DNA of 64,000 nt from G963665085 sp963665085 (GTDB lineage: Bacteria; Bacteroidota; Bacteroidia; Bacteroidales; JAAAOM01): contig CAXXXS010000001.1 of NCBI GenBank assembly GCA_963665085.2, positions 1,302,001 to 1,366,000 on the forward strand. Reading direction: 5' to 3'. The notes below the pieces were generated by a model. It was not told the DNA's origin, searched no databases, and worked only from the letters and a program-made list of their open reading frames with translations. A program made the position numbers and the translations under genes. Positions within the stretch are counted from its first letter, which is position 1. Every line of letters begins with the position of its first letter. Of the stretch, positions 45,075 through 54,110 are shown in pieces.

Positions 45075-45258
45075 TTACGCGAAATATTCGGGTGTAGCTT
45101 TTCAAATGGTTGTTGTTATCCTACTGGGTGTTTTTGGTGGGATAAAAGCAGATAATTATTTTGGAATGAAATTCCCGTTATTTACTATTATTTTTTCGCT
45201 TCTTGGGGTAATATTGGCTATATATTACGCTGTGAAAGATTTATTAAAATTTAAATGA
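45022..45258 (+). CDS. atpZ: AtpZ/AtpI-family F-ATPase assembly protein
   Basis: A 78-residue membrane protein when started at the ATG at 45022 (MNQQELTPKEVQKKK); an upstream ATG at 44977 gives 93 residues but deepens the overlap with the bactofilin gene. Two membrane helices (about 22-40 and 50-70) and the segment YSGVAFQMVVVILLGVFGG match AtpZ/AtpI proteins, which help assemble the c-ring or bind magnesium or calcium. It overlaps bactofilin by 53 bp, and its TGA overlaps the next start (ATGA). Confidence 0.82.
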   Translation: MNQQELTPKEVQKKKLNSYAKYSGVAFQMVVVILLGVFGGIKADNYFGMKFPLFTIIFSLLGVILAIYYAVKDLLKFK

Positions 45259-45650
45259 TTCCACTACCAATAAAAAGCTATAGCACCTTTTTGTTAAAAC
45301 GTCTATCCATATTTTCAATTATAATTTTTTCTATTTCCGCATTCGTATTTATTTTGTTATTTAAGTCCTATTACAATAATATCTACACCTTATTATTAAT
45401 TTTTAATATCTGTGTAACGTACATTTTGCTTTTGGTTTTTTATAAAACATTCATTGAGTCACCCGAAAAATTCAACAAAATATTTTTATTTTTCCTGCCA
45501 ATTAAATTGTTGATTTACCTTATTTTTTTTGGAGTATATATCTTTCTAAACAAGTCTGGTGCTATACCTTTCACAATAATTTTCCTTAGTTTATATTTAG
45601 TATTTTCTGTATTTGAAGTAAAAGAGATTCTTAGATTTTCAAAAAATTAA
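45255..45650 (+). CDS. Small membrane protein upstream of atpB
   Basis: A 131-residue protein with four hydrophobic helices (about 15-35, 42-60, 74-95 and 100-117), rich in Ile, Phe and Lys. It starts with a 4-bp overlap with atpZ and sits directly before atpB. Bacteroidota often carry a poorly conserved membrane protein at this place, probably an AtpI-like (subunit I) assembly factor. No motif proves this. Confidence 0.7.
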   Translation: MIPLPIKSYSTFLLKRLSIFSIIIFSISAFVFILLFKSYYNNIYTLLLIFNICVTYILLLVFYKTFIESPEKFNKIFLFFLPIKLLIYLIFFGVYIFLNKSGAIPFTIIFLSLYLVFSVFEVKEILRFSKN

Positions 45651-45731
45651 TAGGTAAAAATTTCTTTTTTAGAAAAAACTTTTATTAATTTTAATAAGAA
45701 ATAAGAGTGGTTACATCGTTTATGGAAATTT

Positions 45732-46937
45732 ATGAAATTTAATAATTTTATTACACGTATCTCTTTTGTTCTCCTTTTTGTATCGTTTATCATAAACCCA
45801 GTTTTTTCATTAGAATCGGAACCACAAGAACATAAGAAATCTGATAAAGAGGTACATCAGGCAGAACATTCAGGGCAACATGATGTGTTAGCAGGGCATG
45901 AAGAGAGTTCTCACCCTACGCAAACTGCAACCCATGAAAGTAATGAGGAAAGTAAGGGATTTGATCCCGGAAGTTTTATTTTTGATCATATAGGGGACGG
46001 GTATGGATGGCATATTCTTACCTGGAATGAAAAACATATTACTGTTCCTTTGCCGGTAATCCTATATAGTAAGAATGTTGGACTTGTTAGTTTTATGTCT
46101 AATAAACTAGGGCATGGACATTCAGATATTGAAAAAAAAGGAGCGATGTTTCGATTAGCTCTTGATGGTGAATTTGAAAATAAGGTGGTTGAAGTTGATG
46201 CTCAAGGTAACTATATAAGGCCTTTTGATATATCCATTACAAAGAACGTAGCTTCTTTATTTTTTGGTGTAATTATTTTACTTTTTGTTTTCTTAGGAAT
46301 AGCAAAACGATATAAAGATAAACCTGATTCAGCACCCAAAGGCCTTCAATCTTTACTGGAACCTATTATACTTTTTATCCGTGATGATGTTGCAAAACCA
46401 TCTATTGGGGAGAGGTATAATGCATTTATGCCGTACCTTTTAACCCTGTTTTTCTTTATTTGGTTTAATAATATACTTGGATTGATACCCATTATTCCAG
46501 GAGGTGCAAATTTGACAGGTAATATTGCTGTAACTGGTGTTTTAGCGTTTTTCACATTTGTTATTACAACAGCTATTGGGAATAAACAATATTGGTCACA
46601 TATTTTTAATATGCCAGGTGTTCCTTGGTGGTTAAAATTTCCTATTCCATTAATGCCACTGGTAGAATTTTTTGGAGTGATTACAAAACCTGTAATTCTT
46701 ATGGTGCGTCTTTTTGCTAATATAACAGCAGGGCACATCATTGCACTGGGATTCTTAAGTTTGATATTTATTTTTGGAGATATGAAACCTGCTCTTGGTT
46801 TTGCTGTTGCTCCATTATCAATATTTTTTGAGATTTTTATGTCGTTACTTGAATTATTAGTGACATTTATACAGGCATATGTTTTTACATTTTTATCCGC
46901 ATTGTTTTTCGGAATGGCAATAGAAGAACATCATTAG
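45732..46937 (+). CDS. atpB: F-ATPase subunit a
   Basis: A 401-residue membrane subunit forming the proton half-channels against the c-ring. The essential arginine is Arg326 in ITKPVILMVRLFANITAGH; other helices include FFFIWFNNILGLIPIIPGG and the C-terminal LVTFIQAYVFTFLSALFF. Unlike typical 230-270 residue forms, it has a 170-residue N-terminal extension: a signal-like helix (about 8-26) and a His/Glu-rich region (15 His in residues 34-103), then a small globular part. Related extensions occur in other Bacteroidota. The start at 45732 gives the complete signal-like helix. Confidence 0.95.
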   Translation: MKFNNFITRISFVLLFVSFIINPVFSLESEPQEHKKSDKEVHQAEHSGQHDVLAGHEESSHPTQTATHESNEESKGFDPGSFIFDHIGDGYGWHILTWNEKHITVPLPVILYSKNVGLVSFMSNKLGHGHSDIEKKGAMFRLALDGEFENKVVEVDAQGNYIRPFDISITKNVASLFFGVIILLFVFLGIAKRYKDKPDSAPKGLQSLLEPIILFIRDDVAKPSIGERYNAFMPYLLTLFFFIWFNNILGLIPIIPGGANLTGNIAVTGVLAFFTFVITTAIGNKQYWSHIFNMPGVPWWLKFPIPLMPLVEFFGVITKPVILMVRLFANITAGHIIALGFLSLIFIFGDMKPALGFAVAPLSIFFEIFMSLLELLVTFIQAYVFTFLSALFFGMAIEEHH

Positions 46938-46960
46938 TTTTTTAATTAAATATTCACGTT

Positions 46961-47221
46961 ATGGTAAGTTTATTTGTACTACTTCAAGCTGCTGCATCAG
47001 GAATTGGTTTAGCTAAAATGGGTGCTGCAATAGGTGCTGGATTAGCTGCAATCGGTGCAGGTATTGGTATTGGCCAAATTGGTGGTCACGCAATGGATGC
47101 GATTGCCCGTCAACCAGAAGCTGCTGGTGATATTCGTTCGAATATGATCGTTTCTGCGGCACTTGTTGAAGGTGTTGCTTTGTTTGGTGTGATTATTAGC
47201 TTGTTAGCATTAGTACTTTAA
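46961..47221 (+). CDS. atpE: F-ATPase subunit c
   Basis: An 86-residue hairpin protein of two membrane helices. Helix 1 has the glycine-rich GAAIGAGLAAIGAGIGIGQIGG, the loop is ARQPEAAGDIRSN, and helix 2 holds the ion-binding Glu70 in ALVEGVALFGVI. The residues next to Glu70 are Gly and Val rather than Ser-Thr, and the helix 1 position used for sodium binding in Ilyobacter is Ile, so proton coupling is expected. A hairpin with a T-run follows the gene, before atpF. Confidence 0.97.
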   Translation: MVSLFVLLQAAASGIGLAKMGAAIGAGLAAIGAGIGIGQIGGHAMDAIARQPEAAGDIRSNMIVSAALVEGVALFGVIISLLALVL

Positions 47222-47228
47222 TTTTTTG

Positions 47229-47264
47229 AACCGGGTCAACGGTTGGTTGACCTTTGGTTTTTTT
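47229..47264 (+). terminator. Terminator-like attenuator between atpE and atpF
   Basis: GGTCAAC (47234-47240) and GTTGACC (47246-47252) form a perfect 7-bp stem with a 5-nt loop. Outer AACC and GGTT add four more pairs, and a run of T follows. It fills the 62-bp gap between atpE and atpF. Partial termination here would yield more c-subunit mRNA than mRNA for the rest of the complex. Confidence 0.7.
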
Positions 47265-47283
47265 AATTTAAAAACAAAAAGAT

Positions 47284-47778
47284 ATGCAATTTATTACTCC
47301 TGAAGCAGGGACAATTTTTTGGATGCTCATCGTATTTGGGGCATTATTATTTATACTTGGGAAATTTGCATGGAAGCCCATTTTAAATGCTTTAAGTCAA
47401 AGAGAAGATAAAATAGAAAAAGCTTTAAAAGCAGCAGAGAAAGCTAAAAAAGAAATGGCAAAGTTAGAAGCCAATAATGAGAAAATTTTAGCAATGGCGA
47501 AACAAGAGCGTGATACTCTTTTGAAAGAAGCAAGAGAAATGAAAGAAAAACTTATTGCTGAAGCAAAAGAAGAAGCATCTAAGCAGGCTGACTTGATACT
47601 GGTAAAGGCAAAAGAGATGATTGAAAAAGAAAAAGCCTCAATGGTGAATGATATCAGGCAACAAATTGCCATATTCTCTGTAGAGATAGCTGAAAAACTC
47701 CTACGTCAAAAGTTGAGTAGTGATGAGCAACATAGCGAGATGGTTAAAAAATTAGTAGACGAAATTAAATTAAATTAG
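47284..47778 (+). CDS. atpF: F-ATPase subunit b
   Basis: A 164-residue stator subunit. One N-terminal membrane helix (about 9-30, FWMLIVFGALLFILGKFAW) is followed by a long charged helix (about 38-150) made of Lys/Glu/Ala-rich heptads that forms the right-handed coiled coil of the peripheral stalk and contacts delta and F1. Length is normal. It sits downstream of the atpE/atpF hairpin and 3 bp before atpH. Confidence 0.96.
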   Translation: MQFITPEAGTIFWMLIVFGALLFILGKFAWKPILNALSQREDKIEKALKAAEKAKKEMAKLEANNEKILAMAKQERDTLLKEAREMKEKLIAEAKEEASKQADLILVKAKEMIEKEKASMVNDIRQQIAIFSVEIAEKLLRQKLSSDEQHSEMVKKLVDEIKLN

Positions 47779-47781
47779 GAT

Positions 47782-48324
47782 ATGAACGAAAGTCAGATTT
47801 CAGTTCGTTATGCAAAAGCCTTTTTCTCGCTTGTAAAAAGTAAAAATCTTGTCGATGAAGCTAATAAGGATGTAGAACTTATACTACAGGTTTTTGAAGA
47901 ATCAGTACCTTTAAAAATTGTATTAGAAAGCCCTACTATTCAAACTTCAAAAAAGGAATCAATTATTTCTGAAATCTTTAAAAATCATATTTCAGATGTA
48001 TCGCTTAGTTTTTTAAAAACAATCTTTGAAAATAAAAGAGAGAGTTTTTTAAATCTAATCTTATTAAATGTTCAGCAATATTGCAGAATAGAAAAAGGAA
48101 TCCGAACCGCTTTAATTACTACAGCAGTTCCTATATCAAAAGAGATAAAAGATGAGTTGAGTAGCAAGATAAATGAAAGTTATCAATGTACAACTGAATT
48201 ATCAGAAAATATAGATGAAGATATAATTGGAGGATTTATTCTCCAGATAGATGATGTGCAGTATAACGCAAGTTTGAAAATGCAATTAAATAAAATAAAA
48301 TATAACCTTGTAAACAGGGCATAG
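47782..48324 (+). CDS. atpH: F-ATPase subunit delta
   Basis: A 180-residue stator subunit (OSCP) that joins subunit b to the top of the alpha/beta hexamer. It starts with SQISVRYAKAFFSLVKSKNL, the usual N-terminal helical-domain opening, and ends with the conserved region DEDIIGGFILQIDDVQYNAS. It starts 3 bp after atpF; atpA follows 36 bp later. Confidence 0.94.
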   Translation: MNESQISVRYAKAFFSLVKSKNLVDEANKDVELILQVFEESVPLKIVLESPTIQTSKKESIISEIFKNHISDVSLSFLKTIFENKRESFLNLILLNVQQYCRIEKGIRTALITTAVPISKEIKDELSSKINESYQCTTELSENIDEDIIGGFILQIDDVQYNASLKMQLNKIKYNLVNRA

Positions 48325-48360
48325 TAAATTTGATTATAAAAATATTTTATTCATAAAGAT

Positions 48361-49941
48361 ATGGCAGGAATAAAACCTTCTGAAGTGTCAGAAATATTAA
48401 AAAAACAAATAGAAGGAATAACTACAGATGTTAACCTGGAAGAGGTTGGTACTATTCTTCAAGTTGGAGATGGTATTGCCAGGATTTATGGTCTTTCTAA
48501 AGTTCGTGCAAATGAATTAATTGAATTTGAAAATGGAGTAAAAGGCATTGTTCTCAACCTGGAAGAAGACAATGTTGGCGCTGTACTTTTAGGTTCTTCA
48601 GAAGGAATTAAAGAAGGTGATTCGGTAAAAAGATTAAACAGAATTGCCTCAATAAATGTGGGAGAAGGATTGGTTGGAAGAATTATTAATACCTTGGGAG
48701 AACCCCTGGATGGCAGAGGTCCAATTAGTGGGAAATTATACGAAATGCCTCTTGAGCGAAAAGCTCCAGGCGTAATTTTTAGGCAACCCGTAAACGAACC
48801 ACTTCAGACAGGTATTAAAGCAATTGACTCAATGATTCCGATTGGTAGAGGACAAAGAGAGCTTATTATCGGCGACAGGCAAACGGGTAAGACAGCTATT
48901 GCAATCGATACAATTATCAATCAAAAGGAGTTTTACGATAAAGGTGAACCAGTTTATTGTGTTTATGTAGCAATCGGGCAAAAAGGTTCTACTGTAGCAA
49001 ATATTTATAATACACTCGAAAGATATGGAGCATTGCCTTATACAGTGATTGTAACTGCTACGGCTTCTGATCCTGCAGCAATGCAATTTTATGCCCCTTT
49101 TGCAGGCGCTTCAATAGGTGAGTTTTTTCGAGATACAGGTCGTCCTGCATTAATAATCTATGATGATTTATCGAAGCAAGCGGTTGCTTATAGAGAAGTT
49201 TCATTACTTCTTAGGCGTCCTCCAGGACGTGAAGCATACCCCGGAGATATTTTTTATCTTCACTCCCGTTTACTTGAAAGAGCAGCTAAAGTTATTGCAT
49301 CTGATGACATTGCTAAACAGATGAATGATCTGCCTGAATCATTAAAAAGTATTGTTAAGGGGGGAGGGTCGTTAACCGCACTGCCAATTATTGAGACGCA
49401 AGCTGGGGACGTTTCTGCCTACATTCCAACAAATGTTATTTCTATTACTGACGGGCAGATATTCCTTGAATCGAATTTATTCAATGCAGGTATAAGGCCC
49501 GCCATCAACGTTGGTATTTCAGTATCAAGGGTTGGAGGTAATGCCCAGATAAAATCAATGAAGAAGATTGCAGGAACACTGAAACTTGATCAGGCTCAAT
49601 ACCGGGAGTTAGAAGCTTTTGCTAAGTTTGGTTCGGACCTCGATGCAGCTACACTTGCAATACTTGATAAAGGAGCAAAAAATGTTGAGATATTAAAGCA
49701 AGGTCAATACAGCCCTTTTTCTGTTGAAAAACAAATTGTAATTATTTATTGTGGTTCAAAAGGCTTGCTTAAAAAAGTACCAATAGAAAAGATTAAGGAG
49801 TTTGAGGCGGAATACATTGATTATGTATCGCTAAAATATCCGGATGTACTCGAACAGTTGAGAGCTGGAAAGTTAAGTGATGAAATAACCAATACTCTAG
49901 AAGAGGCAGCTAATGAATTAACTTCTAAGTATGTAGCGTAA
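48361..49941 (+). CDS. atpA: F-ATPase subunit alpha
   Basis: A 526-residue non-catalytic nucleotide-binding subunit of F1. The Walker A GDRQTGKT is at residues 171-178; RPALIIYDDLSKQAVAYREV is the Walker B/DELSEED-facing region, and SVSRVGGNAQ carries the arginine that completes the catalytic site in beta. The C-terminal helical domain is complete. It is followed 15 bp later by atpG. The partner beta subunit is not in this window. Confidence 0.98.
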   Translation: MAGIKPSEVSEILKKQIEGITTDVNLEEVGTILQVGDGIARIYGLSKVRANELIEFENGVKGIVLNLEEDNVGAVLLGSSEGIKEGDSVKRLNRIASINVGEGLVGRIINTLGEPLDGRGPISGKLYEMPLERKAPGVIFRQPVNEPLQTGIKAIDSMIPIGRGQRELIIGDRQTGKTAIAIDTIINQKEFYDKGEPVYCVYVAIGQKGSTVANIYNTLERYGALPYTVIVTATASDPAAMQFYAPFAGASIGEFFRDTGRPALIIYDDLSKQAVAYREVSLLLRRPPGREAYPGDIFYLHSRLLERAAKVIASDDIAKQMNDLPESLKSIVKGGGSLTALPIIETQAGDVSAYIPTNVISITDGQIFLESNLFNAGIRPAINVGISVSRVGGNAQIKSMKKIAGTLKLDQAQYRELEAFAKFGSDLDAATLAILDKGAKNVEILKQGQYSPFSVEKQIVIIYCGSKGLLKKVPIEKIKEFEAEYIDYVSLKYPDVLEQLRAGKLSDEITNTLEEAANELTSKYVA

Positions 49942-49956
49942 TCCATAGTAAATATT

Positions 49957-50853
49957 ATGGCTAATTTAAAAGAAATACGATCCAGGATAAGTTCTGTAAA
50001 GTCAACAATGCAGATAACAAGTGCCATGAAAATGGTTTCTGCTGCAAAATTGCGCAAGGCACAGGATGCAATAATTCAGATGAGGCCTTATGCTACAAAG
50101 TTGAAATTAATTCTGGACAATGTTAGTGGCAGTCTCGAGAGAGGAAGCGATAATGTTTATGGTAATAAGCGTGAAATTAAAAAAGTTCTACTTGTAGTTG
50201 TAACTTCAAACAGGGGTTTGTGTGGAGCTTTTAATGCAAATATTATTAAAGCAACGGAACGGCGCATTAACGAAGATTACCGTTATATTGGTGGTAAAGA
50301 TATGGTTCAGATTCTTCCAATTGGTAAAAAAGGATTTGATTTTTTCAAAGGGAAAAAATATAAAATGCTTGAAAACCAATCTGGGTTATTTGATAATTTA
50401 GAATATGAAAATATTCTTCCTGTTGTTAATTCAATAATGAAAGATTTTGTTGTTGGGAAATATGATAAGGTAGAAATTATCTATAATCAATTTGTTAATG
50501 CTGCAGCACAATCTTTACAAATTGAAAATTTTTTACCTACTAGTTTGGAAGAAAATGAGGACGAAAAAAGTACTATAGAGAAGACTCAGACTAATTATAT
50601 TTTTGAACCTGATGAGAATTCCATTGTACATGAACTTATTCCTAAGTCTTTAAGGACACAATTTTTCAAGACTTTATTAGATTCTCATGCAGCTGAGCAT
50701 GGTGCAAGGATGACAGCAATGCACAAAGCAACGGATAATGCTTCAGAACTTATTAAAGCTTTATCACTTAATTATAATAAGGCAAGACAGGCAAGTATTA
50801 CAAACGAGATTCTTGAGATTGTTGGTGGTGCGGAAGCGCTACAAAATAAATAA
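49957..50853 (+). CDS. atpG: F-ATPase subunit gamma
   Basis: A 298-residue central-stalk subunit. The N-terminal helix (NLKEIRSRISSVKSTMQITS, AMKMVSAAKLRKAQDA) and the C-terminal helix (AEHGARMTAMHKATDNASEL, ASITNEILEIVGGAEAL) form the rotating coiled coil. The middle part holds the Rossmann-like domain with SNRGLCGAFNANI. It is the last gene of the atp run; the convergent histidine kinase gene ends 6 bp away. Confidence 0.97.
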   Translation: MANLKEIRSRISSVKSTMQITSAMKMVSAAKLRKAQDAIIQMRPYATKLKLILDNVSGSLERGSDNVYGNKREIKKVLLVVVTSNRGLCGAFNANIIKATERRINEDYRYIGGKDMVQILPIGKKGFDFFKGKKYKMLENQSGLFDNLEYENILPVVNSIMKDFVVGKYDKVEIIYNQFVNAAAQSLQIENFLPTSLEENEDEKSTIEKTQTNYIFEPDENSIVHELIPKSLRTQFFKTLLDSHAAEHGARMTAMHKATDNASELIKALSLNYNKARQASITNEILEIVGGAEALQNK

Positions 50854-50859
50854 CATGGT

Positions 50860-52758
50860 TTAATTACTAAGAGGTAATGTAAAGTAGAAGGTGCTTCCTT
50901 TTCCTATTGCACTTTCTGCCCAAATATTACCTTTATTTTTTTCGATAAATTCTTTAGAAAGAATTAAACCTAAGCCGGTTCCTTGTTCTCCATTAGTACC
51001 TGGTATAGATTTATTAGAATCAATACTGAATAACTGTTCCAGGTGTTTCTTATTCATTCCTACACCTTTATCCTCAACAGCTATTTCAACAAAGCTGTTA
51101 TCTGTTTTATTGGCTGAGATTGTTATTGTAGATAGGGGATTTGAATATTTTATAGCGTTTGACAATATATTCCTAAACACTGTGTTTATCATGTCTTCAT
51201 CAATAAAGACATTAAAATCTTTTGGGTTTAAATATTCTATTTTATGTTGTTTGTTTTCTGCAGATTCCTTTAAAATATTAATGTTGTTGGTTATTATTTC
51301 GTTTAGGGAAATGTTATTGGGACTGTATTTTAATGTTCCATTTTGAGATCGGGACCAGGCAAGGAGATTTTCTAATAATTCAAATCCATGTTTTGATGCG
51401 CTATGGATAATCCTGGCATAATGTTGTATTTTATCCAGGTTGGTTGGACTAAGTTTTCTCAGTATTAACTCTGAAAACCCCATGATACTTCCAAAGGGAT
51501 TTTTTAGGTCATGTGCAATTATTGAAAAGAATTTGTCTTTGGTAGCAACGGTTTCTTTGAGCGATAGTTCAGATCTAAGTAATTCGTCTTCTATTTGTCT
51601 TCGCTCTGTAATATCCCTAAATAAGATAAATGAACCTACTAAATAGCCATTATCATTAAAAAAAGGTGATATTGTTAGGAGTACATATTTTTTTGTGTTT
51701 CTAAGGCTGATAATCTCGAATTCGAATGATTGAGTCTGTACTGTGTCCGTCCGGTTGAATTTGTTTTTAATTATGTTGTAATCGGGTTCTTTTAAGAACT
51801 CATTCAATGAACGATCAATAAGGCCATGACGTTTTGTTTCAAATAATTTTTCTGCCGCTGAATTTGCAAAAATGAAATTGTCATAGCTATCCAAGATGCA
51901 TGCACCTTCTCCTTGGTTTTCAATAATCATCCTGTATTTTTCTTCGCTCCTTAACAATTTTCGATGTTCATTTTTAAGGCTGGTAATATCACGATAAATA
52001 CTTGCGGTTGCGATTAATACGTCTCCGTTATAAATAGGGAATCTTTTTACCAGAGTATCTATTGTTGAACCATCTCCTAGTATAAATTCCCCTTCACTCT
52101 CAATAGATTCCCCTTTTTTGAGTTTTAGAGCTATCAAGTCTTCTTTTTCACTTTTGTGATGCTTAATGAAATCTTGCTCTTGTAAACCAATAATCTCGTT
52201 AAGATTTTTTCTGCCTATAGCTTCTAAGTAGGCTTTATTTGCAATAATTATTTTTTGATTAAGATCTTTTATTACAACAAAATCATCGGAAGTGTTAAAA
52301 ATAAGTTCTTGGATTTCTGATTGTTCTGAAATGTATTTTGTTGAGATATCTCTTACTAATGTTAGAATTTTTGAAAATTGATTGTCAATTAACAAAGGAG
52401 TCTTAATAAATTCAAGATGATATGTTTTGCCTTTGTAATTTAGGCTACCTTTTGAGCGAACTGGATTTCCTGCCTTTACAATTCCTTGCTTATTATCTGA
52501 ATTGTTGTAAGATATTTTTTCTTCTTGAAAGAGGCCTGGATCTGAAACTAATAGATTCTGAGAATTTTCATCCGTTATTAAAACACCAAATTCGTTTTTC
52601 GGATTATTATCTTTTTGTGTAGAAGATTTTCTGTTGCTGCTGTTTTCCTCAAAAAAATCATTAGTAGAAGATTTTATTTCAATCTCTAGATTTTTTAGTT
52701 TAGCAAGTAATTGTTCCTTTTCTTGAATCAGCGAATGATAGTTTCTCCCACGGTCCAT
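50860..52758 (-). CDS. Soluble PAS histidine kinase (orphan)
   Basis: A 632-residue sensor kinase without membrane segments. Residues 1-35 are a short coiled coil. PAS-like modules lie at about 50-140, 148-262 (VVIKDLNQKIIIANKAYLEA) and 270-390 (ACILDSYDNFIFANSAAEKL), the last two ending in RDIT. The HisKA domain has the phospho-acceptor His416 in FFSIIAHDLKNPFGSI. The HATPase domain (about 515-630) has the N box FRNILSNAIKYSN, DKGVGM and GTGLGLILSKEFI. No response regulator is adjacent. It should autophosphorylate in the cytoplasm in response to an unknown signal. Confidence 0.93.
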   Translation of the reverse strand: MDRGRNYHSLIQEKEQLLAKLKNLEIEIKSSTNDFFEENSSNRKSSTQKDNNPKNEFGVLITDENSQNLLVSDPGLFQEEKISYNNSDNKQGIVKAGNPVRSKGSLNYKGKTYHLEFIKTPLLIDNQFSKILTLVRDISTKYISEQSEIQELIFNTSDDFVVIKDLNQKIIIANKAYLEAIGRKNLNEIIGLQEQDFIKHHKSEKEDLIALKLKKGESIESEGEFILGDGSTIDTLVKRFPIYNGDVLIATASIYRDITSLKNEHRKLLRSEEKYRMIIENQGEGACILDSYDNFIFANSAAEKLFETKRHGLIDRSLNEFLKEPDYNIIKNKFNRTDTVQTQSFEFEIISLRNTKKYVLLTISPFFNDNGYLVGSFILFRDITERRQIEDELLRSELSLKETVATKDKFFSIIAHDLKNPFGSIMGFSELILRKLSPTNLDKIQHYARIIHSASKHGFELLENLLAWSRSQNGTLKYSPNNISLNEIITNNINILKESAENKQHKIEYLNPKDFNVFIDEDMINTVFRNILSNAIKYSNPLSTITISANKTDNSFVEIAVEDKGVGMNKKHLEQLFSIDSNKSIPGTNGEQGTGLGLILSKEFIEKNKGNIWAESAIGKGSTFYFTLPLSN

Positions 52759-52849
52759 TATTAAGAAAGGCTAACATATTATTTCCCCACTATCTAAATA
52801 TTTATAAAATAGTAAAGGAATTTTCAATAGGGTTTATTAATTATTGCGG

Positions 52850-52857
52850 CTAAAGTA
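52850..52857 (-). promoter_or_regulatory. Promoter -7 box for the PAS kinase
   Basis: On the minus strand the site reads TACTTTAG followed by CCGC, one mismatch from TAnnTTTG, about 90 bp before the kinase start. Weak support. Confidence 0.35.
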
Positions 52858-52905
52858 TAGCTTTTTTTTGAAAATAAAAATCATAACCCTCAAAACCTTA
52901 TAACC

Positions 52906-54096
52906 TTAGAAGTTGTATTTAAACCGGAGGAATCCCATATTAAAACTTTGTTTTTGAGGTTCAGCTCCTCCTTGTGCTGGAAATTTCCCTGTAAAGGATT
53001 GAATAAAAAATGAAAATCCTAAATTATCTCCAAGCGAATAGTCTATTGATGGGCCTATAAAATAGCCATTTAACTTAGGATAATAGATGGTTGAAAAAGT
53101 ACCATTTACCAAAGGTGTGATTGGATATGTAACCTGAGCAAAAAGAGAATAATCTGTAAACGCAAGATTTTTTACGGTTAATGGTTGATTATAAAATTCC
53201 TGAAAATTGGTTATAACCGTTGCGTCAAAGTCACTATACAAAGCTTCAAACTGTATATATAACGAGTTTTCGAATGTATAACCCCCTCCAATGGTCATTA
53301 AAAAAACTCCGGTTGTGTCAGAGAAATTATTTTTGGGATGAATATAAGATGCTTCACCTGTAAAACTTATACTGTTAATATTTCCTGTCCAACCTAATCC
53401 TCCTACCCAATCAGAATTATCTATGATACCTCCCAGGAATTGAAAGTCATAATTCCATTTGTTAAATCTACCTAAAAATGCTGCGGTAACATTATCGTTA
53501 TTATCTACTTTTATAGCTGCTTCAATACTTGAGGTATAACCGGCATAATACTGAATCCTGATGGCATCACTTCCTGGTCTTTCGGGGTAATCAAAATCGA
53601 AAAATGAATATGCATTAAAAATATCATTTGGATTCCAGACAAAAGCCTGACCCCAGTTAATACGTTGGCGACCAGCTGTAATTTCCAGACTATTTTTTGT
53701 GTATTTTAAGTATGCACGATCTATGTTTGAATTCAAAAGAAATGAGCTGGCTTTATTATAACTCCATGACAAATCTATCCAACCACGATCAGTATCAATT
53801 CCTTCTTTATAATTGTACAAATTATATCTCACCTGATCACCAAACATAAACCTGTTTCTCATCTGAATACTGGTACTAAAATTGTCTCCGTACCAATCAA
53901 AATTGAGGCGGTTATGGATGAGGTTATCTATTATCCAAATATTTTTTAGAGTGTCGAACATAACAGATTGCATGCTGGAAACATATCCATTGAGGCTGAT
54001 ATTCTCAAACGTTTTTTTGTTTTCTTCCTGAGCTGAAGAACAAAGTGAAAATGAAATAAAAATTGATGAGAGAATCAATATTTTAAGGGATTTCAT
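52906..54096 (-). CDS. Outer-membrane beta-barrel protein of the ABC export operon
   Basis: A 396-residue protein with a signal peptide (about 1-22, ending LCSSAQ) and a continuous set of amphipathic strands rich in Tyr, Phe, Asn and Gly, ending in MGFLRFKYNF with a C-terminal aromatic. This is a typical barrel of about 16 strands; it has the look of DUF1302-like or alginate-porin-like barrels. It is the last gene of the TetR/LolA-like/ABC operon, 55 bp after the ATPase gene with a perfect hairpin between. It may be the outer-membrane end of the transporter. No closer family is recognised. Confidence 0.75.
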   Translation of the reverse strand: MKSLKILILSSIFISFSLCSSAQEENKKTFENISLNGYVSSMQSVMFDTLKNIWIIDNLIHNRLNFDWYGDNFSTSIQMRNRFMFGDQVRYNLYNYKEGIDTDRGWIDLSWSYNKASSFLLNSNIDRAYLKYTKNSLEITAGRQRINWGQAFVWNPNDIFNAYSFFDFDYPERPGSDAIRIQYYAGYTSSIEAAIKVDNNDNVTAAFLGRFNKWNYDFQFLGGIIDNSDWVGGLGWTGNINSISFTGEASYIHPKNNFSDTTGVFLMTIGGGYTFENSLYIQFEALYSDFDATVITNFQEFYNQPLTVKNLAFTDYSLFAQVTYPITPLVNGTFSTIYYPKLNGYFIGPSIDYSLGDNLGFSFFIQSFTGKFPAQGGAEPQKQSFNMGFLRFKYNF

Positions 54097-54110
54097 GATA
54101 TTTATTTTAA

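Noticed and set aside
45732..50853. Absence of atpD/atpC as a deletion
   Set aside because: In Bacteroidota these genes are often placed apart from the rest of the cluster.
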